Assembly (NCBI RefSeq): GCF_023065955.2
Contig: NW_026622997.1
Coordinates: 21,990,001-22,054,000 of the forward strand
Direction: 5' to 3'
Source: Ursus arctos
Lineage: Eukaryota > Chordata > Mammalia > Carnivora > Ursidae
Length of the DNA: 64,000 bases
In this document: positions 22,061 to 32,397 of the stretch, one piece after another
How positions within the stretch are numbered: the first letter of the stretch is position 1
How the letters are laid out: every line of letters begins with the position of its first letter
The notes under the pieces: model-generated
What the model was told of the DNA's origin: nothing
Databases searched by the model: none
Seen by the model: only the letters and a program-made list of their open reading frames with translations
Made by a program: the position numbers and the translations under genes

Positions 22061-23563
22061 AGACCAATGTAAGAGGGTCTCTCGAGCATTTGAGTGTTAG
22101 TGCAGGACTCGTGTATGTGCAGATCTTCCAGAAAGGAGACCACAGGGAAAGGAGGAAAGAATGGTTTGAAGAAAAGGTGGCTCGGCAGGTGGGAAAGTGT
22201 AGTGCTCCATGCTAGTGTTAAGATTTTATTTGGTAAGACATGGGAGCCAGGGAATAATTTACAGCATAAGAATGGTCAGGTTTCCCTGCTAACTCACAGG
22301 GAGCAACAGGGGAGCTGCAAGTCCATCAGTTCTTGAAGGCTTTGACTTTGCTCTTGAGAAGCTGTCAAAAATAAGCAAAAGTTCACAAAGCTAGAATCTT
22401 GAAAACCAGGAGGGCAACTTAAAATAGCCTGAATATTCTTCCTGTTAACTTTCCATTTGCACCCCGTGGGCCAGCCGTGTTGGTGGTGGATGTTCAATGT
22501 TCACTGCGGAAAGAAATAAAGCTCTCTTAGTTCAGTGGCAAGAGGAGGAGAATTGTTGGGGCTAATAATTCCAAGATCTATAATGAAGAGCTTCTTGTGA
22601 GTATGATTTGAGGGCTTCCGAGGAGTCCTTGAAACACCATACTCATCTGCCTTTTGTAGGATCTAAAATGACACAGCTGGAGATTTGATTCCTTAGGTGG
22701 AATATTGCCCTCTCTAGGCAAGGTATTTTAAAATGCAAACACTCCCAGGAAGAATGATACACTATGTCAATCATAACCTAGTTTGAATGAGGATATAAAT
22801 CTGATAGGAGCTCAGCAGAACAGAGACCCCGGAGACGGACAGCAGAAGGAGGCTTTTAAAATGAAGGAAGGACTACAGAGCTGGGATGTAGAGGCCAAAG
22901 GGTGAAGATGAACTTTGCCTACTTCTCAGTATCGCCCAGGGCAGCGTGAAACATAAGAAGGTGGGTGAGGACAGGGCAGGAAATAGCAACTGATTAATAA
23001 ACATGGGGTGGAGAAGTGTGTCTTTTTCAGACTCCATGGAATTTTGACTGCCTAACATTTCCAGAGCCAATTTGTAAAGCTGTCTGGGAGTGTTCAGTGT
23101 GTGCAAGGCAGACACAGAGAGGGGAGGGAGACAATTAGGAGGCTAAAGAGGCTTCAGACTGGGGACGGGCTGCAAGTGACAACAGAATGAACCCCATCGC
23201 CCCCCTTACTTCTGGCAGCTCTTATTCTTCTCCCAACAAGCCCCTGCCTGCTGCTTTGTCTTCTAAATGCAGAACGAAAGTGCTTGGGTGGGTAAACAGG
23301 CTCTCTTTCTCAAGGAGAGACAGTGCCCAGTCTCTTTGGGCTTGCTGTTTGTTCCCATGCGGTGCCCATTGATTTGAAACTGGGGAGAGACGGGAGGGCA
23401 CAGCGCGTGGGTGTTGACAAGACAGCCACTCTGGGACCGCAGAATGGAACTCCTCAGGAGTCGTCCTACTTCTGCTGTGGTCATGTGAACCCAGAAAGAC
23501 ACTTCTGAAGCTGATTCCTGCCTGGATAAGGCAAAAAAAGAACAAGCAAACAAAAAACCCCAC
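22061..23563. other. Single-copy-looking DNA
   Basis: No recognised repeat or gene. Short frames on both strands do not resemble known proteins. Confidence 0.4.

Positions 23564-23607
<44 letters not shown>
23564..23607. repeat. (CA)n microsatellite
   Basis: About 21 CA units. It is the source of the VCVCVC run in a 215-codon minus-strand frame that crosses it. Confidence 0.99.
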
Positions 23608-23610
<3 letters not shown>

Positions 23611-23984
23611 TCCCAAAACACTTTCAGGTTTCCTGATTGACTCATGCATGAAATATTTAACCATGTTTGTTGCAGACCTACTTTGTGGGAAGGTTCTGAT
23701 CAGGTGCCAGGAAGAGTCACAGGCCCATGCGTGGATGATTAGAACACAAGGTAGGGGCCTGGGGGTGATGGAGGAGTCGTTATCTGAATATACAGGAAGG
23801 AAATAGAATGGCCTCCATTCCTCAACTATAGAAGCAACCCAGGAGACTATGAAAGTTTGAAAGAGTTTATACGATAACGCAGTGTGCCTATCAGGTGACA
23901 TGGGGGACATCCGACTGGGGACGATCTGAACAAGCCCTGATCGGAACTTGGAACGTAAGGTGAGAAAGGACTGTTGAAACCACA

Positions 23985-24080
23985 GCCAGCTATATCATTT
24001 GCCTGACCCGGTGCAAAATGAAAATGCAGGACTTGTTGTGCAAAAATCAGAAGAAAATGTGCCTCACTTTGTACTAAATA
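23985..24080 (+). repeat. Fragment of an old mammalian interspersed repeat
   Basis: GGTGCAAAATGAAAATGCAGGAC-type wording recurs as a second, longer piece about 0.6 kb downstream, where GTTACAAAACACAAATTCAAAATT continues into ATTAAGAATTTCAAGAAG. Family name not recalled. Confidence 0.4.
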
Positions 24081-24609
24081 CTAAAATGTAGAACGTGTTT
24101 CTTTCTTCCATGTTCTCTCTCTTGACCTGTCTTTGTTTCAATGTCATGTTCCTGGGGCCTAGGGATACCTGCTGGTGACTGTCCTCGCAGACACCCAGGG
24201 TCCTGCCTCATGACTCAGTGTGTGAACACGCCCCCTGTCTGCTGGGTACCTGGTGCCACCAGCCTGACTGATGCATGCTGCTCTGGCTGGGTCCCACGGA
24301 CCGGTCGGTCACCCTCAGCGTGTGGACAGGTGGCTGTGAAAGGATTGCTACTGCTACACCGAGACATACTCAGCTCCTGGATGGGGTTGAGTGACAGGTT
24401 GGGTGAGGGCCAGGAGGGGAAAGTTGGCTGGGACTCTGGGGGTTGCAGTGGTCACTGGTCAGAAGCAGGAAAGGGGAGGCCAGGGGGTCCCTCCGCACCA
24501 CGAGGCAGGAGAATAGGTGGGTGATGGGGAATCTATCTGCTGGAGGCAGCACGAGGAGGGACTGTCTATGAGCGGAGGCTTCAAGCCCGGGGACAAGTTC
24601 CAGTGTCCT
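24081..24609. other. GC-richer single-copy-looking DNA
   Basis: Locally enriched in GC and CpG (for example CACGGACCGGTCGGTCACC near 24295). A 127-codon plus-strand frame at 24141-24524 resembles nothing known. No promoter elements recognised. Confidence 0.4.
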
Positions 24610-25030
24610 GCTGGGCTTTGGTTACAAAACACAAATTCAAAATTAACATTATTTGGGCACCTGGGTGACTCAGTCAGTGAAGCATCTGCCTTTAACTCAG
24701 GTCACGATCCCAGGGTCCTGGGATCCAGTCTTGTGTCGGGGCTCCCTGCTCAGCAGGGAGTCCGCTTCTCCCTCTGCTCCTCACCCTGCGTATGCTCTCT
24801 CACACACACTCTCTCTCTCACATAAGTAAATAAAATCTTAAAAAAATAAAAAAGAACAAACAAAAAAAACAACAAAATTAACATTATTAAGAATTTCAAG
24901 AAGATGACTGCAGAACATTCCACACCAAGCGTGGACCCTTCTGAGTGGGGGGCTCCCTATGACTGCCCTGTGTGCCCCTACTGACCCTGCTTGAAATCTA
25001 TTCCATGGTACTGTACCCGACCTGGCACAG
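24610..25030 (+). repeat. Old interspersed repeat carrying a SINE
   Basis: Removing the SINE and one TSD joins AACACAAATTCAAAATTAAC to ATTAAGAATTTCAAGAAGATG and then GAACATTCCACACCAAGCG, a known mammalian repeat word order. The SINE therefore landed inside an existing repeat. Confidence 0.5.
24654..24872 (+). mobile_element. Carnivore SINE, full length, young
   Basis: TGGGCACCTGGGTGACTCAG head, CAGCAGGGAGTCCGCTTCTCC body, AAGTAAATAAAATCTTA and a mixed A-rich tail. Perfect 16-bp TSD CAAAATTAACATTATT at 24638-24653 and 24873-24888. Confidence 0.96.
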
Positions 25031-25289
25031 AGATTTGTTGAAGAGGGTGCTGTTTGCAAGGAAGATGGAAAGAAGGGCATTAAGAAAATAAACATGCACA
25101 GTGTTTCCTAGCGCTGATCAGGTGACCGTGAGGTTGAAGTTTAGGGACTAAAGGGAGGGGATCAGTCATGGGCGGGTGTGTTTCTTTCTCCTTCACCAAG
25201 ACCTGGGTGAGGTAGTCCACACTCCTTTGCAGTGCTTTGCTCTGATGACACACACATTTTAGAAGAAACTGCTAATTGCTCCTAATACC

Positions 25290-25775
25290 CATTATCCTTT
25301 TCTGTACAGTTATAGTGCTTTTTGCTGCTCACATGGTCACCTAAAATAAAGGTGACATTTTCTCAGCTGCTGTCTGTGCAACCCCATGGGACTATGTGGC
25401 TAAGTGGCGGCCATCAGGATGTGAGTGAGAATTTTCATGAAGCAGCTTCTGGCACCTTCCTTAAAGCAAAGCCATGCATGCTGTTGGTGTCCTCTCTCCT
25501 CTTCCCCTTCCTCTGTTGTGCTGCCTGGGCCACGGATGGACCAGCAGCCTCTTAGACCAGGAAAATGCAGCCCCACACACCCAGGAGTAGTGAGGGGATG
25601 TGTTGAAACAGCTGGGGTCCTAGGACTTCATGGGGCAGAGCTTCCGGTCCAACCCTGAATAACCTATCTTGTGACAACCTCTCTTCTCTCCTTTTCTGTG
25701 GGAGAGAAAATAAAGTGTCTTGTGTAGCCTTTGTATGTGGTTACTCATAACCAAACCTAATCCTAACTAATGTGC
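25290..25775 (+). repeat. Possible LTR-like repeat
   Basis: The end GTGGGAGAGAAAATAAAGTGTCTTG … GTTACTCATAACCAAACCTAATCCTAACTAAT resembles the 3' end of mammalian LTR/MaLR-type repeats, and GACTATGTGGCTAAGTGGCGGCC resembles an upstream block. Low certainty. Confidence 0.3.
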
Positions 25776-26224
25776 CAAGCAAATTCACCCGGCTTTGCAC
25801 AAACTCGGGATGAGAACTAAGACAACGTCGTTCAGGAGAAAGTATACCTATTATAAGTTAACAAGTTAGCCCTGGGCTTCACATATGATATATCTTACAT
25901 GAATTTTGCCAGTCTGAATAAGCATCTCTAAGTCCATCGACTTGGACAAAATGTCATTTCTAGGTCTCAAAAGCAGAGGCCACGTCATGGATCTCTGTAG
26001 ACTCACAGTGGTGTGTTCATCCCGTCAAACTGCGCTATGTGGTCAGCTAGCACCTCGGTCTCCTGACAGATATGGGTACACGTGGGTACAATAGACATAA
26101 CATAGCCCAAACGCTCTGAAATGAAGGCGAGAGAGACACCATTGCAGCTGGTTCTTTTGAGATAAGCAGAATTAAGAGAGGCAGAATACAGAGAAACGTG
26201 TAAAACTGCTATACAATGAGCAAA
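25776..26224. other. Single-copy-looking DNA
   Basis: Nothing recognised. Confidence 0.4.
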
Positions 26225-26460
26225 GGTAGATATTATCAGACAAATATTTGTTCAATACGTACTATGTACCATGCCCTGTGCTAGAAGCTTGGGGGACATC
26301 AAGGAGCAAAACAAAGATCTTTGACCCCATGTTGGTTATAGACTAGTGGGAAGAGACAGCGAATAGACATAAAATGTCATGCACAATTAACAAACATAGT
26401 ACATAAGGGTGATAAGGACTATGGGGAAAAAAAAGAAAAAAGTAGGGTAGGAGGAAGTAG
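26225..26460 (-). repeat. L2 fragment
   Basis: TTCAATACGTACTATGTACCATGCCCTGTGCTAGAAGC, ACCCCATGTTGGTTATAGACTAGTGGG, CATGCACAATTAACAAACATAG, GATAAGGACTATGG: inverted L2 3' region in canonical order. Confidence 0.7.
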
Positions 26461-27129
26461 AGTAGGTGAGGACCCGGAGTCTCTCTACTGGGCCATTGTA
26501 TACACACCCCAGCTGCTTTGAGTGCTGGCTGCACCCTACTCAAGAGCACTGTCCAGCGGCCAGGGGTTCTCCTTGCCCAGGTACACCTAGGAGGTTATGC
26601 ATCCCTGAGCAGGTGAGAAGGCTGGGATCTTGTGCACAATGGAGAGAGCTTAGAAGAGTCCGTGTATCACAACTGGCAAGAATGTACAGTATGAAGATAC
26701 ACATGGGGCAGCAGTTCCAACTGCTTCGGTGATTTCTAATGAAGAAGGAGCAACGGCACCAGCCTAGGGAGGGATAGAGGGTGACGTATGGGAGACTGAA
26801 GAAAAAGGGAATCGTCCGAAATACTCCAGTTAGAGGGTGACCAAGTGAATGAACCATATTCTGTGCTAATGTGGCTGCGTGGGTGCTCACCTGAAGTTCA
26901 CGGTCATGAATTTACATCAGGATGGTGGATGCGGTTAGCCACGGGAAGTCTGAGTGACCGGGCAAGAGGGTGAGCGTGATGCAGTGAGTGCGGATAACGG
27001 AACCAAGGGTGGGTGCGAGGAACTGATGATGAGATTTAGCTAAGGAATTTAAATGGAATAAGGAAGTAAATGAAGATAGCGAGGGGGAGTGGGTAAAGGG
27101 GATCGGAAAATCAAGTAATAAAAATGGGG
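26461..27129. other. Single-copy-looking DNA, CpG-retaining
   Basis: CpG dinucleotides are frequent between 26780 and 27110 compared with the neighbourhood, without a recognisable promoter or gene. Short frames on both strands are probably chance. Confidence 0.4.
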
Positions 27130-27345
27130 GCCTAGCAAGACTATGGATGAGACAGTGAAAAGATCAGTGGTTGCCAAGAATCTGGGGAGGAAGGGGCGAA
27201 TGGGAGGGACACAGAGGATTTGGGGGCAGTGAAACTATTCTGTTTGATGTAGTAACGGTGGATACATGACATTATATGTTTGTCAAAACCCATAGAATGT
27301 ACATTCCCAAAAGTGAACCCTAATGCCAACTATGGATTTTAGTTA
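27130..27345 (+). mobile_element. Old L1 3' UTR, left half
   Basis: CAGTGAAAAGATCAGTGGTTGCC, GGACACAGAGGATTTGGGGGCAGTGAAAC, GGTGGATACATGACATTATATG, ACCCATAGAATGTACATTCCC, CCTAATGCCAACTATGG: the L1MC/L1ME-type 3' UTR. It continues after an insertion at 27555. Confidence 0.85.
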
Positions 27346-27554
27346 ATAATAATCTATATTCCTGAGGCTTTATGTGCCAGGTTTTTCTAGGTTTGTACCA
27401 ATTTAACCTTAAGCAGATCTACATTTAACTTTGTGAGACGCGTAGGAAAAAAACTGGATCAGTCTATACAGTCTTCTGGTAATATGCTAAAGCCAGCTAA
27501 CAATGCACTGATAGTACAAATTAAAAAAAAAATTATATATTTAAAAAAATAATA
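27346..27554. repeat. ~200-bp insertion in the L1 3' UTR
   Basis: Splits two collinear halves of one L1 3' UTR. It begins near TAATAATAATC and ends with an A-rich tail (27522-27556) and AATAATAATG, so it looks like a retroposed insertion with a roughly 8-10-bp TSD. GGCTTTATGTGCCAGG … CTTTGTGAGACGCG is weakly MIR-like. Identity unresolved. Confidence 0.4.
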
Positions 27555-27745
27555 ATGCATTAATATTGGTTCATCAATTATAACAAATGTACCACAATAA
27601 TGCAAGATGTTAATAATAGTGAAAACTGGTGGGGGGTGTGTGGTGGGCTGTGTGTGAGGGGCTATATATAGAAACTCTCTGTAATTTTTTACTCCATTTT
27701 TTCTCTAAACCTATAACCACTTTTAAAAAAAAGCTGTTACTTTTT
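27555..27745 (+). mobile_element. Old L1 3' UTR, right half
   Basis: GGTTCATCAATTATAACAAATGTACCAC, GCAAGATGTTAATAATAG, GGGGCTATATATAGAAACTCTCTG, TCTCTAAACCTATAACCACTTTTAAAAAA: the terminal part of the same 3' UTR, ending in its A-tail. Confidence 0.85.
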
Positions 27746-27944
27746 TTTTTAATTGTAGGACTTAACATAATTCTCCATGAAACTTGACTTTTTAAAAACA
27801 ATTTTCTTCATCTCCTGAAGAAATAAGACAACATTAGGCTTATATTAGATGATCGATATTGTTCAATGCAATTATGTTAAATCCAAAGTCACTTCCTCTA
27901 GATCAAAAATGAAGAGTCATAATGTAGAAAGTAAGTAAAGAAAA

Positions 27945-28868
27945 CATTTTTTAAAAATTTATTTTTGAGTTACAGAGGCCACACACTTTATTGGCCCCCA
28001 AATTGGAAAAACAATATAATTTTAATCTTTCAAGTCAGAACTAGCAAGGGAGGCAGTGACCTTGGAAGAGGAAACAATGTCTAAGGCTTGGTCTCCTTAG
28101 CCAAGAGGAGAAGCACTTTGACACCTTCCCCACCATCTGTCCCTCTTGTGAGACCAAGAGAAGGAAGCAGCAGAAGGGCGAGTCCCCCATCACAACAGCA
28201 GGAACGTACAGGATGGAGATAGGCACCCTGGTTACAAGCAGCAGTTTTCGTTGCTCCATCCATAAGATAGAGACGTAGATCGTAATAATTTTTCTTAGGT
28301 TTAAGAATAAAAGGCCTACCAAAGTCATGTGATCATCAAACGCCACAGTCCCTTGGTGAGGAGTGTACATGGCAGTCTTGGCCAACACTCTACGTGCCTT
28401 TTCCTTCTTTTGAGAGTTTAAAGGTGAGACAGTTTTACGTGCATGGTGAGGCTGGTTTAAACATCTTGTATAACAAGGGCTCTCAGTGCTGAAGTCTGTG
28501 AAATTCTCACCTCGCTTTAAATTAAAAAGACAAGCTATCGTTGTAGTGGCAAATGGACTAACATAAATAGACCGTAAATGGGGCACCTGGGTGACTCAGC
28601 CAGCTAAGCATCCTACTAGTGATTTGGTCTCAGGTCGTGATCTCAGGGTCCTGAGATCAAGCCCCGATTCGGGCTCTGTGCTCAGCGGGGAGTCTGCTTG
28701 AGATTCTCTCTCTCCCTCTGCTCCTCTCCTGGTGTGTGTGCTCTCTAAATAAATAAATAAAATAAATAAATAAAATCTTTAAAAATAAATACGTAATTAA
28801 ATAGACCATAAATGGACTTTATATAAGGAAACAATTGCAAATGCAGTCCGTAAGTGACCAGAGTTCAT
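27945..28868 (-). pseudogene. Candidate processed pseudogene/retrogene, split by a SINE
   Basis: Read on the minus strand, an intronless open frame ends at 28041. An AATAAA polyadenylation signal follows about 50 nt later (27992-27987), then about 20 nt, then an A-rich decayed tail (27968-27946). That is the 3' anatomy of a reverse-transcribed mRNA. The present 181-codon frame starts inside the SINE (28586), so its first nine codons are not original. If the SINE and one TSD copy are removed, the frame stays open to an ATG at 28868, about 197 codons. A second frame (28081-28263 and upstream) is also partly open, so a frameshift is possible. I do not recognise the protein; no domain, signal peptide or membrane segment stands out. 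No flanking TSD was found. It may instead be a chance frame beside an AT-rich run. Confidence 0.35.
28580..28798 (+). mobile_element. Carnivore SINE, full length
   Basis: GGGGCACCTGGGTGACTCAG head, CAGGTCGTGATCTCAGGGTCC, CAGCGGGGAGTCTGCTTGAG, long AAATAAATAAAATAAATAAA tail. TSD AAATAGACCGTAAATGG (28565-) and AAATAGACCATAAATGG (28799-28815), one mismatch. Confidence 0.96.
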
Positions 28869-28959
28869 TAAAAGGCTGATAGTATATTGAATGAAGTTAC
28901 TCTAACTGGTTAAATAGTTTTAGGTATAATTAGCTTGTTCTTTTGTAAAACTGTTAGAA

Positions 28960-29300
28960 AATATTTTCTTGAGCGTTTGGCCATTGATTAAGAAATCATT
29001 GTATTTCAAAAATTAAATGGAGGAGATGATAAATAAATTAATAGTGACATTAGATGCATATTAAATTATCTCTGCTGTCCATGCATGCAGGCACATTAGT
29101 ACACACTCGTCATTCAATTAATTGCCTTTTGCTGCAGTGAACCTCTAATCTCGGAAATGCACTGATCGTACACACCGAAAACCAGATTAGCTATTTGGGC
29201 CCCATTTTAGAAGTCAGAAATCAGGTCTTCACTGATGATGCATATGGGATCTCTCTTTGAGTGACCAGTAGATTGTTTTTGTATTAAATGCTTTCAACTC
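28960..29300. promoter_or_regulatory. Candidate conserved non-coding element
   Basis: AT-rich, repeat-free block with several homeodomain-like cores: AAATTAAATGG (29010), AAATTAATAG (29034), AAATTATC (29062), CAATTAATTGCC (29114), plus TGCATGCAGGCAC (29083). No coding potential. Function inferred only from texture. Confidence 0.25.
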
Positions 29301-29333
29301 TTGTCATGTATTCTGAAGGAACACAGCAGTGAG

Positions 29334-29450
29334 GCAAAACAAAAAACAAAAAACAAAAAAAACCCCACAAAACAAAACAACAACAACAAAAACAAACAAA
29401 CAAAAAAACAGCAAAAAAAAACAAGAAAAAAACCCCCCAAAAACCAACAA
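29334..29450 (+). repeat. (AAAAC)/(CAA)n A-rich low-complexity tract
   Basis: About 115 bp of A and C only, apart from a few G/T, in AAAAC, CAA and AAAC units. It produces spurious Lys/Asn/Gln/Thr-rich frames at 29301-29517. It could be the decayed tail of a retroposon, but nothing recognisable precedes it. Confidence 0.9.
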
Positions 29451-30324
29451 TCTACATTTACCAGAGAGAATTTTATTCCTTGTTTGTTTCTTTTATATTA
29501 AAAACACATTGGGATGAAGGAAGAGACAAGAGATTACCAATTCAGTCTTGCTAAGATTGGGTCTGGTTTCTTACATGCTTTAGAAAGGGAACTTGTCTGA
29601 TTTCTTTTATGATGGGGTCTTTCAGGAGATACTCCAAAGTCTAATAATCCTTCTGTATGTCTTATCTCATTTCCGCATTCTGCTATTTGGCCAATCTATT
29701 CTTTTCTGATTATTGGAGTGAAGAGGCTCCCACTGATCTCTAAGTGAGAATCTTGGTGTATTTGAAGATTTGTTATTAATTTCCTATTCACTTTTCTTCT
29801 TCTGGTCCAATAAACCCTTATTCTTTATTGTTTGGGTTTTGAAAAATTTAATCATTTTCATGTCTTGCTTTATGCTGTCTCTCTGGCTTCTGTATTTTTA
29901 TTGTAACATTCAAAATTAGACTTGAGTTTAGTGGAGTGCTAAACACCTAGTTTCAATGCACTGTAGATATTTTTAAACAACAGAACAACACTGTTTAGAG
30001 TAGATTTCATTCCAAACCCCCTCTCTGCTGTGGTGATATTTTTTCAATCATTGATAATTCCCTATCTTTTATTTTCTGTCTTCTGTTTTTATGTCTATTC
30101 CAAAATTACTGAAAGACAGACACTCAGAACCGTTGCTTTTGGAAAATTACATATAATGCAAAAAATCCCATGTGGAATTGTGAAGTTTAGTGGATGAGTT
30201 CTTTATTTCAATGTGAGATCTTTGCAAAAAATATGAAAATGAGTCCCAGAACTTTATTTGTAATGGCAACTTGACATGTGTGTTGGAAGCAATCGTAGAA
30301 ATGCAGATGTACCTTTTTGTCATA
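29451..30324. other. AT-rich single-copy-looking DNA
   Basis: No gene or recognised repeat. Confidence 0.4.
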
Positions 30325-30400
30325 TTCATTGAGTCAACAAATAATTATTCAGTGCATCTTATATATCAGGCAGAGATCAAGACAGACATTGTCTCTTTAT
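30325..30400 (-). repeat. Possible L2 fragment
   Basis: TTATTCAGTGCATCTTATATATCAGGCAGAGATCAAGACAG resembles inverted L2 3' wording. Short. Confidence 0.3.
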
Positions 30401-31154
30401 CAGATGTCTTTCTAAGAAGTGGACTGGAAAATATTTTTATAATTCTGTTCATATTCCAGATTTAAAAGATCTCAGTGTAAAGAGAAGCTTGGTGATTCTT
30501 TTTGATAAAGGGAAGACTCCCTTTTTAAAGTGGTATGTATGAACTAGTTTTTATAAATTAGTCTTGTTTCCAGCTAGACAGTAAGCACAGGGGGTCAGGA
30601 CACAGTGTCTTAGATTTTCTTTTGCAGGTGCTAGTGGTCTTCCAGGCACAGAATTGGTGTTGATCACACATACTGTAACTTGCAGGACAGTAGATTTTAA
30701 TGTTGTGTGTGTAAATCTAGTGGAAGCTATGGGTTCTCTTTGCAGGAAAAAAAAAAAAAACACCAATGCACTTAAGAGTTCAGAAGCACCTGTGCTCCCT
30801 AATTTATGCTCTAGGGTAAGAATTACTGACAGTTCAAAGTCTTTACACTTAACCTATGTCCCAACGATGCCAATGGAAGGTGGAGAAACTCTGATCTGGG
30901 TCACAATCCAAAATACGGCTTCAAGGACCACTACAGGATCTCTGTAATAAGGGGAGATCTATAATCTCACAGAAATAAAGAAACTCTATCTTATCTTCCT
31001 TTACCCACCAAATGGTAAGATGGAAGATCCAACGAGGACCAGAACGGCCCAGGAGGATGTGTGGCACGTCTGGATGTTCCCTCTTGTTTCTAATCTAAGT
31101 TTGGAGCTAGAGAGAAATATGTGGACTTTGAGGTTCATATATTAAAATCCTAAA
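30401..31154. other. Single-copy-looking DNA
   Basis: Short poly-A at 30747-30760; no gene recognised. Confidence 0.4.
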
Positions 31155-31260
31155 TGGCCATCAAGTCTTTCACTCATGGATCAGACATTCATTGAGTGGC
31201 TACGAGGTGCCAGCACTTGGGAGGACCCAGTATCTGATCTCATAGAGCTCATTTGACCAC
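31155..31260 (-). repeat. L2 fragment
   Basis: CATTCATTGAGTGGCTACGAGGTGCCAGCACTTGGGAGG and CTGATCTCATAGAGCTCA: inverted L2 3' region. Confidence 0.5.
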
Positions 31261-31289
31261 GCTTGTAACTCCCTGGGGGAGCGGTGGAA

Positions 31290-31385
31290 GAAAGCTGCTT
31301 GGAGACACCATTGTGCCTGATCTTGGACAGCGCTGGCATGACCAGCAGAAGCACTCAATAAATATTGGCTGGTTGATTAGTCTGT
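31290..31385 (+). repeat. L2 3'-end fragment
   Basis: GACCAGCAGAAGCACTCAATAAATATTGGCTGGTTGATTAG is the L2 3' tail in direct orientation, 30 bp from an inverted L2 piece. Confidence 0.5.
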
Positions 31386-32203
31386 TACTTCCCCCGATGA
31401 GTTAGTTTTGTTGCAGAATCAGAGATCAGCTGGGGTTAATAAAAGAAAAGTTTAGTTTTGAGAGGGGCACAAAGCTACATATACTAATTATAATAAAATA
31501 TTAAAAATCTACTTAGGGTAACATAGTTATGAACATGAAGCGCATACTAATGTGAGCTTCGTTTTGATGTAGAGTGTTTTCAAAATCAGCTATCTATCCT
31601 CAGAGTGGCCAAAATAGCAGTCCAGAGACGGACAAGGAGCATTTCAAATTCCGCAGTATGCTCTCTTATTGGCCCAGGGATGGCAATAACACAAGGAGCA
31701 GCTGGTAAGAATCTGGGTCTATTCTGACTAGATCATGCTGCCTGAGAGTCTAATTTTGCTTCAAAAATGGTCTAATTTTGCTCACAGTGGAAAAAGTGGT
31801 ATATTCCTTTAGTGTCAACAGACCAGATTGCATCTCCAGTTTGTTTGATGGGGGAACTTGGTTCAGTTCCCAGATATGGCTCTCCTTCATGGATCATTGA
31901 ATTACGCTAAGTGTTTTGAACAAAGTCAATTTCAATACATGCTGCTTTCCTCCCAAACCTTGGAATTTCTCTTCATACCAAAGTTCCAAGGGCTCGTGTT
32001 TGTAGGAAGAGAATATCCTGCCAATACAAGTCACTTCAGCTTTGGTTGTCAGCTTCTTCAGCCCTGAAGAGGTAAACCCTAAGGACCCTTCAGGATTTAA
32101 CAGTTGAGTATTTTTATGGTGAGTCGTAGAGGCTCCAATATTCTGAAATTTATGCAAAGATATGTGTGCAAACTGGAGCATAAAAAAATATTAGGCTCTT
32201 TCT
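31386..32203. other. Single-copy-looking DNA
   Basis: Overlapping opposing frames of 69 and 95 codons at 31858-32181 resemble nothing known. No repeat recognised. Confidence 0.4.
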
Positions 32204-32397
32204 GGGGCGCCTGGGTGGCACAGTGGTTAAGCATCTGCCTTCGGCTCAGGGTGTGATCCTGGAGTTATGGGATTGAGCCCCACATCAGGCTCCTCTGCTG
32301 GGAGCCTGCTTCTTCCTCTCCCACTCCCTCTGCTTGTGTTCCCTCTCTCGCTGGCTGTCTCTCTCTCTGTCGAATAAATAAATTTAAAAAAATCTTA
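32204..32397 (+). mobile_element. Very young carnivore SINE (SINEC_Ame-like)
   Basis: GGGGCGCCTGGGTGGCACAG head, CTTCGGCTCAGGGTGTGATCC, TCTCGCTGGCTGTCTCTC middle and AATAAATAAATTTAAAAAAATC tail. The flanking direct repeat is ~22 bp, AAAAAAATATTAGGCTCTTTCT at 32182-32203 and 32398-32419, without mismatch. The A-rich part may belong to the tail, so at least 15 bp are certain. Confidence 0.97.

Noticed and set aside
23263..23910. 215-codon minus-strand open frame, longest in the window
   Set aside because: It crosses the (CA)n tract, which adds a stop-free Val-Cys run; the rest resembles no protein.
24141..24524. 127-codon plus-strand frame in GC-richer DNA
   Set aside because: GC-rich DNA has fewer stops; overlapped by an opposing frame, no recognisable domain, no splice or promoter context.
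28041..28586. 181-codon minus-strand frame taken as an intact gene
   Set aside because: Its start codon and first nine codons come from the inserted SINE; it is treated as part of a candidate pseudogene instead.
29301..29517. Lys/Asn/Gln/Thr-rich plus-strand frames
   Set aside because: Translation of an A/C low-complexity tract.
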